Of a stretch of DNA of 64,000 bases, positions 1 through 12,200 are shown in pieces. Position numbers and translations under genes: made by a program. Positions within the stretch are counted from its first letter, which is position 1; each line of letters begins with the position of its first letter. Under the pieces are notes generated by a model. That model was not told the origin of the DNA. It did no database searches and was given only the letters and a program-made list of their open reading frames with translations. Origin of the DNA: Onthophagus taurus (taxonomy: Eukaryota > Arthropoda > Insecta > Coleoptera > Scarabaeidae); contig NC_091973.1 of the NCBI RefSeq assembly GCF_036711975.1, positions 3,410,001-3,474,000 on the forward strand. Direction: 5' to 3'.

Positions 1-113
1 TTTGAAGTTGCTAAATTATATTTAAATCTATAATAACCTCAAGGAATTAATATTAGGACGATATAGGATAAAATAAAATAATAAAATTAAAATGTTATAT
101 CTTTAATTTTCAG

Positions 114-2317
114 TAAGCGACGGCCGAACAACAATACCACAATATAGTAGTTTAACAAATGCTTTCTACACAATAGTTAAACAGGAAGGTGTAAAAGGTT
201 TATATAGAGGTGTTGCTCCGAACGTATGGGGTTCCGGCAGTGCATGGGGTTGTTATTTCCTGTTGTAAGATTTGGCTTGGTTTTGTTTAGAATTTTTTTT
301 ATTTTGAGACTTTTTAGCTACAACACAATAAAAACATGGATACAAGCGGGTGATAGCGCGCAACCGTTGGGGCCATCGTTGCATATGATAGCGGCAGCGG
401 AAGCTGGGGTTCTTACATTACTTGTAACCAATCCAATTTGGGTGGTAAAAACTCGACTGTGCTTGCAATACGGCTCGGATATGCCTGTTGCAAGTAGTAA
501 GTGTTACCGAGGGATGACGGACGCTTTAGTTAAGATTTACCGGACAGAGGGAGTGCGGGGGCTTTATCGGGTTAGTGTCAATTTTTTTTATTTGAATTTT
601 CCTTTTTTGTTGGATTGACTATTAGTGTGCGCGCGATTTAGGAAAAAGGGTTTTTTCTTATAGCTACTTTGCAGGGTTTCGTTCCTGGGATGTTTGGAGT
701 GACCCACGGCGCCCTCCAGTTTATGACGTACGAAGAAATGAAGGCGTTTTACAACCGTTATAGGACATTGCCGTACGATAGCAAGTTGGTGAGTAATTTT
801 CAGCGGAAAACGGGTTTATTACGTTTTAACTTTAACCATTTTCATGGGGTACTTTGTATTCATGGAATTTTCAAGGTGACCGTGAATGTTGGGTTGGGCG
901 CAATTTTTTTTTTATATCATATGATGGGTGATTGAATAAATTGCAAAAGACTCCTTTTGGCAGCGGTTTCGTAAGAAATTGCTTAGATAACGTATTAATT
1001 GGACTCTATGCTTTCTTATCGTAAGGGTCATTGTTATATGTTTCGGTTCATTAAGGCTTAATACTAAAAATTTTTTTTTTTCAATTTATTGGGAAAACTT
1101 CGTGTAATTAATATATAAATAAATTTTGTTTCTAACTCGACTGATTATTGTGACTTATTTTAGTAACTTCCTTAAATTTTTACTTTTCGCTTATAATTAA
1201 TTTATCAAACAATTTTATCAGATAAGGAAATCATCAAAAAAACGTGACATTCAAGTTCATCAGCGATAAGATATTTTATGTTCTAAATCATCGTGATATT
1301 CTTTCAAGGGGTACTTAACATATATAAAATATATATTTATATGTATAAATCATTTTTATTGAGATATTAATTTAATTGATAAATTTAATAAATCAAAGTG
1401 ATTTAAAAATAAAGTTATGTTAAGATTAATTTGACCAATGAGGGGAACAACAAAATGTCACGCCTTCAATTTCACTGTGTGTCATAAGTAGCGATAAGTT
1501 AACAAGTGAAAAGGTTATCTTCGTCGAAAGATGAAACGTTATTTGTTTTTGTGATGTAAATCTCGTGAATTTCTCGTCATATTTTGCGTGGGCAATTAAG
1601 ATCATGCTAGAATAATACCAAAATAAAACAAAAATAATATTAGAATAGTAAGGAAATGAGATAATATGTTTTTAGATTTAGTTTAGTAGATTCTGGTTAA
1701 GTTACGTCAATTCGTGGTGTTTGTTTGTCATGAATTTAATTTGGGTAAAAGTTGAGACGCGTTAAATCGGAAAGTGCGCCTTTAAAATATTTTCGAGGAG
1801 GCGAGAGCTCCGAGGTGTGCATTTAAAGTTTATCGGACAAACACGAGCGGCGAATGCGACATGTGACTCTTAAAAATAGACGGACTGTTTGAAATAGAAT
1901 TTATACGAAACACGGGCATTGTTCGGTAAACAAAAAACCAAGTGGACTTATTATCGTTTTATTATCAAATAAATAACTTCCTTTTTCTTTTCTTATTTAT
2001 TATTATAAATATTATAAATAAGTAAATGTGGTGTATTTTATATTTTATTTTATTTTTTTTAGACTACCGGAGAGTATTTATTCTTTGCGGCCGTTTCAAA
2101 ATTGATAGCGGCCGCTGCTACGTATCCTTATCAGGTGATAAGAGCTAGATTGCAAGATCAACATCACACGTATGAGGGTACTTGGGATTGCGTCAAGAGG
2201 ACATGGAAATACGAGAGGATGAGAGGTTTTTATAAAGGGCTCGCTCCGTACCTGCTACATGTGACCCCTAATATTTGTCTAGTCATGTTAATTTACGAGA
2301 AATTCACCAATAATTAA
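114..2317 (+). CDS. SLC25A32: Mitochondrial folate/FAD carrier, SLC25A32 family (3' part; 5' end outside window)
   Basis: Solute carrier of the inner mitochondrial membrane; the family moves folate and/or FAD into the matrix. Four coding exons fit in frame: 114-264, 318-570, 675-788 and 2063-2317, all with GT-AG introns; at least one upstream exon is missing. The first visible exon encodes the end of repeat 1, including GLYRGVAPNVWGSGSAWG. The second repeat has the tryptophan-bearing signature NPIWVVKTRL typical of SLC25A32 in place of the usual acidic residue, and the third has TYPYQVIRARL. The protein ends IYEKFTNN. A GACTGC-like loss is not seen and no frameshift is present, so the gene looks functional. 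Poly(A)-signal-like AATAAA lies near 2399. Assignment to SLC25A32 rather than another SLC25 member rests on the PIW signature and overall resemblance, and is firm. Folate versus FAD as substrate cannot be told from the sequence. Confidence 0.93.
789..2062 (+). other. Last intron of the SLC25A32-type gene
   Basis: An AT-rich intron of about 1.27 kb between codons for SKL and TTGEY. I see no coding segment, transposon ends or RNA gene in it. Confidence 0.8.
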
Positions 2318-2970
2318 AAATTAATTAAAATTAATTACAAAAATCTGACCTTTGATTATTTTAGCGCAACACCATGGTCGGTTTCGAAACTAAAGTTAAT
2401 AAATAAAAAATCTAAAATTTATGAACCGGCTGTTTTACTCTAATCGTTAAGTTATTTTATCTCCTAGGGTTAGTTAGGAAAAATTATTTATGATTCTATT
2501 TAATTCGTTTATTTAAATTTTAGTTATTAATTATAAAATTTTTAAAAAAATAATATTAAACTCTTGTTTCTATCGATATTGACCGGACGTAGGATATTTG
2601 ATAGTTGAATTTTGATCATGCTGTACATAGTCTGAGACGGATATTTATCATTCAAGCAAGGTTGTGAACACTATTTTTTTAAGAGAGTTTCTTTCTTATT
2701 TTGTAATTCTTATCTAATTAAAAAAAACGATCTTCAGTTTGAACTCGTTTTATTTTTCCTAAAAAACTTCCATTAATAAACAATTGTTACGCAATTATTT
2801 ACCCTTTCAATATCCACCAAGAAAACATCCATTAGAAATCATTAGAATATTCAAAATCATGTTAATTATTTTGTTTTTTTAACTCTTGAATACCAGTTTC
2901 TAAAAAAAAATACCGAACACGTGTTCTTGAGTATCGATTTACAACGAAGTGGTTCACGTGCGTGATCGAA

Positions 2971-3321
2971 ATGGGTGACATTTCTAATGAAATTAAAGGG
3001 AGGAAATTACCGGAATTATTGAATTTTAAACTTCCCAAGAGCGCGGTTCGATCAATAATTGTTAAATCGTTACCGGAATCGGTGCATTTAAGCGAGGATC
3101 TCGTAAACTCGGTTAGTTGGGCCGCATCCATGTTTATTTTCTACGTTACCACGTTAAGTCGAGATGCTGATCATCAAAAAGAAACGATCAACGCCGAAAG
3201 AGTTTTTGATGCTTTAGAAACGGCTGGGTATCAAGAGTTTATCGAGGAGTTAAAATCAAATTTAGATGCGTATAAAAACGGGAAATGTGAACTAAATGAA
3301 GATGAAGTATCAGAAGAATAA
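2971..3321 (+). CDS. Histone-fold protein, POLE3/CHRAC14-like
   Basis: Single-exon gene of 116 codons. POLE3 (DPE3/CHRAC-14) is a small H2B-like histone-fold protein that pairs with POLE4 in DNA polymerase epsilon or with CHRAC-16 in the CHRAC remodelling complex, in the nucleus. The pattern LPKSAVRSIIVKSLPE, then a long central helix with SWAASMFIFYVTTL, then INAERVFDALETAGYQEFI matches alpha-1, alpha-2 and alpha-3 of that fold. The tail is acidic (NEDEVSEE) but much shorter than in vertebrate POLE3, so the protein is below the family's usual 128-147 residues. I chose the ATG at 2971; the frame is open a little further upstream, but without an ATG. It lies about 650 bp downstream of the carrier gene on the same strand. 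No intron is needed. Orthology to POLE3 is likely; another CBF/NF-Y-type histone-fold protein is the alternative. Confidence 0.82.
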   Translation: MGDISNEIKGRKLPELLNFKLPKSAVRSIIVKSLPESVHLSEDLVNSVSWAASMFIFYVTTLSRDADHQKETINAERVFDALETAGYQEFIEELKSNLDAYKNGKCELNEDEVSEE

Positions 3322-4381
3322 TGTAATTATTTTTTGAATATATACAAATGTATTAATTAATTTTTTTTTGATATTTTTAATCCTCAATAATGTAACGTTA
3401 TCTTTTGGGAAATTGTCGAAACTATTTTGGTTGGACTTTTGCGGTGGTGATGGCGCAATGTTTTAAAAGATCGATTATCTGCTTACTTTTAATGATTAAC
3501 ACATGTTCGGGCTTATATGGGAAATAAAATAAATATGATAAAAAAACAATTTGCGCCATCGCCAGTTCATTTATTTCGCGTATAACATTTTTTGCCCAAA
3601 CAAAAACGAAATGTAAATTAATGTTATTACCGATACGAAAAAATGTTGTTTTGATTCATAAATATTCAAAAAACTTGAAATTAAAAAGTAGATTGAACAC
3701 GGATTTTCATAGAAATTCAAATGAAGTATCGAATTTCTATTCAGAATATGTATAAAATACAGACAGACAGAGTTCGGAATCGATTCCCCCAGAGGGGGGC
3801 TAGAAAGAATAACAAAAATTTGCGTATACCGGGGGGGTTTCATTTCGAAAACTGTCAGTGGTTGAGGGTAGCGCGTTTCCAGGAGGGCGGAGACGGACGT
3901 TTTCTCGTTGCGCGGAATCGCTACCGCGCTAGTATTTTAGTTTTAGTCCACGATCGTCCGCGAGCGAAACCTCACCGGATCGCCGGATTCGTGAACCGAT
4001 TTTTTTTTCGTGTGACGAGATGTGCTCCTACCATGCTGACCAAAACGACCGGCGAAAGACAACTGAACATTTGACCCTTCTGTACGGGCGATGACCGGAA
4101 GAACTTAGCCTTTAAAAACACAACCCCCCGTTGGGAATTTGAAAAAAAGGTAGATTAATTCCTCCTCCCTTTTTGTTAGAGGGAACCTTTTAAATGCCAA
4201 TTAAAGTTCAACCTAAAAACTTTTCCGGTGTAATCTACAAATTTATGACAACATTTTTTTTGAACTATAATCTTTACTTCGTACACTAAACAGATGAAGT
4301 AAACAATATCCACGTGGTCTTCATCTTCTCCTTTAATTCATCTTCCTCTTGAACAATTTATTCTATCTTTTGAAAAGCCAA
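3322..4381. other. Intergenic; GC-richer patch at about 3780-4130
   Basis: AT-rich sequence interrupted by a GC-richer, CG-containing block at about 3780-4130. The block has no convincing gene. It could be promoter or 5' untranslated sequence of the downstream KCNQ gene, but no TATA box or splice donor decides this. Confidence 0.4.
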
Positions 4382-5072
4382 AGGCTAAATCGGAATGTTT
4401 TTAGTTCTAGATCTAGTGTTGGTTTTCGTGCTAGAACTAAAACTAGACCTAGAACTAGAATCATTCGGCTTTAGCCGTCTTAAGAGACGTACGGCTAAAC
4501 CCGAATGATTCTAGTTCTAGGTCTAGTGTTAGTTCTAATGCTAGTGTTAGCTGTAATTTTAGTTTTAGTTTTAGTTCTAGCATCAAAGCTAGACCTAGAA
4601 CTAGAATCATTCGGCTTTAGCCATCTTAAGAGACGTACGGCTAAACCAGAATGATTCTAGTTCTAGGTCTAGTGTTACTTCTAGCAAGAAAACTAACACT
4701 AGAGCTAGAACTAGAATCATTCGGCTTTAGCCGTCTTAAGAGACGTACGGCTAAACCCGAACGATTCTAGTTCTAGGTCTAGTGTTAGTTCTAATGCTAG
4801 TGTTAGCTGTAATTTTAGTTCTAGTTTTAGTTCTAGCATCAAAGCTAGATCTAGAACTAGAATTATTCGGCTTTAGCCGTCTTAAGAGACGTACGGCTAA
4901 ACCCGAATGATTCTAGTTCTAGGTCTAGTGTTACTTCTAGCAACAAAACTAGCACTAGACCTAGAACTAGAATCATTCGGCTTTAGCCGTACGTCTCTTA
5001 AGACGGCTAAACCCGAATGATTCTAGTTCTAGGTCTAGTGTTAGTTCTAGTTTTATTTCTAGCACCAAAACT
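4382..5072. repeat. Array of palindromic CTAG-rich repeat units
   Basis: About five consecutive units. Each has a core inverted repeat (TTTAGCCGTCTTAAGAGACG, then TACGGCTAAA) flanked by arms built of TTCTAG and TAGTGTTAGT words that are also mutually complementary, so each unit reads as a near-perfect hairpin of roughly 90-100 bp. In the unit near 4980 the core centre is flipped relative to the others. Single copies or fragments occur at about 7217, 16738, 53657 and 62265. No open frame. I do not know a named family. Confidence 0.85.
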
Positions 5073-6242
5073 AACATGTATAATTTTCAATGTTCAAGTT
5101 TAAGTTGAGAATGAATTGTAAATTTTATAAAAATAAATAATTTAGATGATAAAAGTAAAAATGAGTAAAATTTGTTTTTACGGCGTAAATGTCAATCAAA
5201 AACGATCTTAAAATGTAAATTTCTGAGCGTGTCAAAAATGATTACATTTAGAAAGCATCCGCATGATCGATCAGGGTTAAGAAATTTCTCGAGCAATTTG
5301 TAACCTTTGACCTTAAAATAGGAAAGGGTTTAAAAACGGTGGATTTAATCCATAATTTAAATCGATTCAATCTGGTCCTTTAATCTGAAAAGTGTACGGA
5401 GAACTCTCGGGTTCTGTTTTCAACTTTTCAACGAATCCAACGAATACGACAAGTTTATAATCGGGATTTTTGAAAAGAAAAAAAATAGGGATGAAAAATT
5501 GTAATTCAATGGTTTACTGGGGGGTTTACAGTCGTAATTTGTGCGATAATTCAGATTGAATCTATCCACTCGGAAACTATTTGACCTAATGAAGATTAAT
5601 CTTCGCTTAAATCCACCTCGATCCGAATGAAAAATAGGATTTAATCATCTGGTATTTTAGTTTTCGGATCCTGGAATAATGTTAATGTTGCAACCGATAT
5701 AATGTTGTTACTTCGAATTTCAATGATTATGGTCTGTTTCTGTTTCCTTTAATTCAATGTTCGAACCAGTTTTTTGAATCTTTATAATTTAAGTTAATTT
5801 GGAAGTATTAAGTTTCATTTTATTAGTGCTATTCCTATCGATGAGTTATTTGAGTCACAAAGCAAAACAAAACAAATCGATTGTCGGCTAATTATAAAGT
5901 GGTTTGAAAATTGAATTTGGTGACGATATCGCGTTAAGCGCGAGTTTTCTCGCGATTCGACTCGAATTAGATCAAAGCGATGATTACCGATGTATGTTAA
6001 AAGGTGGATTTACACAAGTTATGCCCGGTACTATATTTAAACCTTGTAGCGAATTAGAACAAATTTACATTGTGGTTTTGTTCGATCTCGGCCGAAGAAA
6101 GCTTATAGTTGATTTCTAAATTTAAACCGCGCCGCCGGTGCAAAGACAATAATATTATAGCCGGGGCACGCAAAAATAGTGCGTTGTTTTCCGTCCAGGG
6201 AGGATGCTGCCCTAACCACCACCACCTCGATGTGACTGGACG
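5073..6242. other. Non-coding stretch before the first KCNQ coding exon
   Basis: AT-rich sequence with no recognised repeat. A 70-codon open stretch near 5904-6119 has no resemblance to anything I know. Sequence from about 6120 onward is GC-richer and is probably KCNQ 5' untranslated region; it contains two short upstream ATGs with immediate stops. Confidence 0.45.
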
Positions 6243-9200
6243 ATGACATCTGGGACGTCCTCGCCGACGCCCACCGACTCACCATCCCTCTCGCAGCGTC
6301 CCTTGCTAACCGCCGCGGCGCCTGCCACCGTCAAAAAAACCGTCGAGTTCGATGTTATGCCTACCAGAAATGGTTCTGAAGATATAACCAATAAAACCGA
6401 CAACAGAGACCCAGAGAGGTAAGATTATATATATCTATTTAATCAAACTTTTTTTTTCTACGTTGTTTATAGAATTACAAATTTTATTCCTTTAAAAAAA
6501 GTTCCCACGGTTAATTCATTGAACTAAAAGTACAGTGTGTCATCATTGCAAGTATGCAACCAATATCACAGTATTGGTATTGCAATACGCGATTTGCGTA
6601 TGATGCGTATTTCACTGTGATATTGGTTGCATACTTGCAATGATGACGTCGAGTATAGTTTCCGATATTTCTGGTGGTTTTTATGATTTAATTGCAGTCA
6701 TATAACGAACAAAGATGGGGTTGTATACAGGTAGTTTACGAACCCCAAACTCTGGCGTGAGTTGCTCAGGTCTACATTAACGAAAATTTCAATAACATAA
6801 TATTTAAAAACTTAAATATCATTACTTTGTGTGAAAATACAACAATTTATTTAAATCTATCTAAAAAGTACATTTGGTTAAATAATTTATGATTATTATT
6901 ATAAAATTTATTATCTTTTCACACTAATTCTAAGATAATTATAAAAAATATGTTTTAATTTTTATATTATAAATTAATACTTGCTTTTTTTTGTAAAATC
7001 ATTTAAGTATAAGTAAATTTATATTCTTTACTACATTTCTGTTTTATTTTGTTGAATTTAAAATAAAATAAAAAAGAAGTGCGTCGCTGGACCTAGTTCC
7101 CTAGGAGGACCTATCATAAATCATGTCCAGGTACTTTTTCCGGGTGATAATTACTGCCACTACTGTTTCTGAGGGTCATAAAAACCACCAGAAATATCGG
7201 AGACTATACTATAATTAATTAGAACTAGAAACATTCGGATTTAGCCGTCTTTTGAGACGTTCGGCTAAATCCGAATGACTCTAGTTCTAGGTCGAGTGTT
7301 AGTTCTAGTGGTAGTGTTAGTATTGTTATTAAACTAAAATTTCTAGTTGTTAATGACAGAACTCAGGATTTTGACATATTACACAAAAACTTTTACGTTA
7401 GTAAATTTTATACTAAATAATATCGTTTTCTTTCACTTTTGCTATCAGAGACAACCATCATATATCAAATGATATAGCAAGTATATAAAAAACTTTATGA
7501 TTGAAATAGTTGAAATGTTTTTTGATAAGTATAGAAAAGTGATTTAAGTTGAATTGGGTATTTCGAAGTTGTCACTTTACGAAAACTATTTCTATAAAGA
7601 ACGTAGAAAAAAGGAGTAAAGTCTTTATCTTAATAGAGTTAAGTAACGAACTTAGTTATTCCTCTTCTTTTCTACCTGTTTAGAATCACCAAAAAGTTTT
7701 GAATCAACTATTTTTAAACTTTACCCATCCATCTCACAAAGTTTAAATTGTCAGAGTTGACATGTTTCATTCCCCAATCTGTTGTTAAATAAATAGATGA
7801 GTTTTTTTAGCTTATTTTTGTTATTTATTTATTTTTTGTTTACGGGTAGAAGTTGTTTACGATCGTGAAAATATCGGGTAGCGCATGTCTGTCGGTTTCT
7901 GGTTCGGAAGGAGTCGTGCGGCGGAGAATCGTTCGTGGTGGTGCAGAACGCAATCAACCTCTCACCTGTGTTGCACACAGACTGCGTGTTTTAAACTTCC
8001 GGTGAACCGAAAGAGTTCGTTTTAGGTTCGAAACACCCCCCTGACTACGAGTTACGGTTCGTGTCAAAAAAGGCCGCCGCATGGCAACTGGTGATGAAAA
8101 ATCGCGAAAAAACATTTACGATCGCCGCGTAGCTGGAGGATTTGGTAAATATACTGGCCCAGCTTTCTTATACCACGCGACATGTGTTCCTAATAAAAAT
8201 AAACGTTATCGAGTGAAATAGGTTCTTATAGGATAATTTTTTTTTTTAATTAATTCAAAAGTTATAACCTGGAAATAGAATTTTAAATTTAAAGAAGGCT
8301 TTAATAGACCGCTTCACTTTTGTCACCGCAACATCAACTAAATATTTATTACTGTATTAACGTTCCACCTCCGGTTCCCTCTTTTTCGTGGTAGGATCAG
8401 CGTTTTGGGTTCCCTTCAATTTCCCCAACTGCCGTGCGTCAGCTAATTACTATTGTTATTCTATCACTGCTGCGGGTTATAATTAACTATAATTATTAAT
8501 TACGCATCTCTTGGATAATATAAATCTTCTTACTAACTACAGTGTTAATTAATTATCGTCATCATTGCAAGTATGCAACCAATATCACTGTATTGGTATT
8601 GCAATACGCGATTTGCGTATTCAGATATATTTAGTGTGATATTGGTTGCATACTTCAATAATAACGTCGGGTACGATAATTAATTAACACAACTCATCTC
8701 AAATTTATTAAAAACTAAAACAATTTAATATCACAAAAATAAATTCGCAAACTAATCTTGTTTACATTCAGCGAGGGACTCGTTTTGATTCCCATCCAGC
8801 TTTTCCAGATATGAATTTTTAGTTTAAAACCGGTGCCGCCAAAATTTTTATTTGCTATTAATGTGAGGTCAAAAGAGAAAATATTTGATGAATACTTCAA
8901 CCGTATAATTTTTCCGGCGGGCAAAACGGTTCGGTAAGAAATAAAGACAGAAAAAATTAACTTCAACCCGGTGCTCAACGAAGCGTTTTCATTGGCTAGA
9001 ATAACACGATGTAATGTTTAACAGGTGCGGCGGATTAAAAAAGCAGAGTTGCGTGTAAGTTGCCCCATTGCCGTTTTGGTGTGAGTGTTGTCTTTTTATT
9101 TCGAAATTATACGGTCGTCTCGGTTCGAAACGTGTCTGTGTTTTATTTGAATTGTCTTTTCCTTTTTAGCCACAGTGCAATCCTCCGAAGAAGCATGTGT

Positions 9201-12200
9201 TGCATGCGATGAGCACGATTGTCGCCTGCGTATTAAATATTTAGTTTATCAAGAATTATTTCGATGAATTATTACTTAACGTATACATCGGTTGTCCTCC
9301 CACTTAAACCCGTATATAATTTAAAGAAGTTTAACTGTCGTCCGCGGCTATAAACTTGAGAAGGGGAAAAGTTAAAAGATCTATTAATAAAATCTGTTGT
9401 AAACGACTCAGTTCAAAACAAACGCGAATTTTAAAAAGATTATCCCTATAAGATGCATGACACATTTTTTATTTTAGTTATGATTGTTCATAATCACAAG
9501 TATTTTGTATAAATATGGAAAGTAAAAAAATTCGCTCAAAAATACATACTTAGCTTTGTATGTTGTAGAACCTCGGCCTCAAACGACCTTGAGTTATCTA
9601 GATGGGTTTTTTTTACTTTCCTTACCCTGTATATTTACGTAATACAATGATGTTTTTGAGTTTTGTGTAAGTGGTAGATTTGTTTGTAGTTTGACTGTTC
9701 GTCAAAAACACGGTCGACTGACGCAGCCCCGAATGAGTCTGCTTGGGAAGCCACTGAATTACAGAGCGTCGCGACGGGATGCCCGATATCGACGACTGCA
9801 GAGCCGCGTTTACAACTTCCTGGAGCGTCCCCGAGGGACCGAGGCCATTTTCTACCACATGGTGGTGTAAGTCCAAGCCTCCACTTCCTCCTCCCACCCC
9901 AAGGGCCGTTAATCAATCCCCGTCGTTATCGACGTTGCAGGTTTTGGATGGTATTCATGTGCCTGACGCTGAGCGTTTTCTCCACCATCGAAGGTTTCGA
10001 AGACATCGCCGGCCAAATACTCTTCTACATGGAGACGGTTGTCGTTATTTGGTTTACCATCGAATTCAGCTTCAGGCTTTGGTCATCCGGGTGTAGGTCC
10101 AGATATCAAGGCTATGTTGGTAGACTGAAATTTCTCAGAAGGCCTTTTTGTATTATAGGTTTGTTATACAGTCTGTTAATTAATTATCGTATCCGACAAA
10201 GTATGCAACCAATATCACAGATTGGTTATGTTGATTTGTTTATTGACGAAACAATGATAGTTCTAAAAAGAACTGTTTAGAAAAATAAAACGGTTAAAGA
10301 ACAAACAATAATGTACGATCATCTGTCAACCATTACATATTGAGATATGCAACCAATATTACATAGGTCACGTGGGTTATGATAATTAATTAACACAGTG
10401 TATTTTTATTAATTAATCACTTGTATCTAGGAAATAATCTTTCATACGCGTTGACCTACTTTATGAGTCTTAATCAGATTTATTTTAATAAATAACCCTT
10501 AGATTGTAAATCGTAGGGATATTTCTCTAATCCAAACTATTAATCTTAAAAAAACAAAGCGTAGGTAATTAATATTGAAGGAAGAATAAGCAATTGCGAG
10601 TTGAGAACAGGCTGCTGTTAATTGGAAACAAACACAAGGCAAATAAAATAAACAACGTGAAACAAGAAATAAATTTATAAATTATTTCGATGATTGCTTT
10701 TTTTTTCACTTTTACTATGTCGTTTGTATGAGTTTCGTAAAGCGACATATCTACTAAACTTTGATGGTCCATAACTGGAGCACGAAAAGCGATATATCGG
10801 AACTGTCTTCTACCTAACAAACGATCCAACCTTGTTTATTCGCGATGAGATATTTGCTACGATTTGAAATTTACTTTGTCAGATTCGAATCTTTTCGAAA
10901 ACTGGACTTTTCATTAATTTTGAATCCAACACTGCACTTTGAAATAACGAATTAATTAGTAAAATTAATATATATTTATTGAGGTGGCTGTTTAATATAG
11001 TGATTTTTTAATAAAATATTTTTATTAAAATAAAATAACGTTGACTATGCATTGTTGAAATTCATTTCATTCTCGAACAATGAATTTCAAATTAACTTCG
11101 GTGACCTGGTAATTCATACCAGAATGCAACCTATTTAATCTGTCTATTCAACGATAAACTACATAATAGTGTCGTTTATGCGTTGTTTTATACACGTAAC
11201 AATTGTATTTTTTTTGTTTGGGTTATTCTTTAAATATATGCATTTAATATCTCTTCCAAGTAATAAAACGCTTGGTGTTATTTTATGAGCAATAAGTCTT
11301 TTATTTTATCTAGAATTTATGTATTGCCGCATAAATTTCAACACCCCGAGTGTTTGTTTTGACGATCAACTGAGTGGAAAGGAAAACAACATCAATTTAT
11401 TTTGTATCATATTTTTTAAAACTCTTTCCAACCGGTTGGTTTTTGCAGATGTGATAACAATAGTAGCTTCCGTCGTGGTGATAACAATGGAGGGGAAGTT
11501 ATTAGCAGCGAGCGCTTTACGCGGTTTAAGATTCTTCCAGATTTTGAGGATGGTTCGAATGGATCGAAGAGGCGGTACATGGAAACTCTTGGGGTCGGTT
11601 GTTTATGCCCATCGACAAGAACTGATAACGACCCTTTACATCGGGTTCTTGGGCCTGATTTTTGCATCGTTCTTGGTTTTTTTAGCCGAGAAAGATGTTA
11701 ATAAAAAGTTTTCCAACTTTGCCCAAGCTTTATGGTGGGGAGTAGTAAGTTTTGGCGCGCAACATAAACTCCACGACATTTTTGTTGTGTATTTTTAGAT
11801 AACGCTTTGCACCGTCGGTTATGGTGATATGGTTCCAGAAACGTGGCAAGGGAAAATTATTGCTTCGTTTTGTGCTCTACTAGGAATTTCATTTTTTGCA
11901 CTGCCAGCTGTAAGAGGAAAATTGGAATTAAAGAACACAAGTTTATATTTTTTTGTTGTTGAAGGGTATTTTAGGATCAGGATTTGCGTTAAAGGTACAA
12001 CAACAACAAAGACAAAAGCATATGATAAGGCGAAGGCAGCCAGCTGCTATGTTAATACAATCTTTATGGAGGTGTTATGCTGCTGATGAACATTCGTTAT
12101 CTGTGGCGACGTGGAAAATTCATCAGGTTCCTTTGCCGAGTCCGCCCACGTAAGTCATTTTTTGGTCTTAAAATATTTTTTTAATTTAGTTGGGGAAGTG

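Noticed and set aside
3721-4074. 117-codon plus-strand open frame in the GC-richer patch
   Set aside because: No recognisable domain, no clear splice sites, and composition explained by a promoter-like patch.
5904-6119. 71-codon open frame before KCNQ exon 1
   Set aside because: No ATG near its start, no recognisable motif and no phase-compatible donor.
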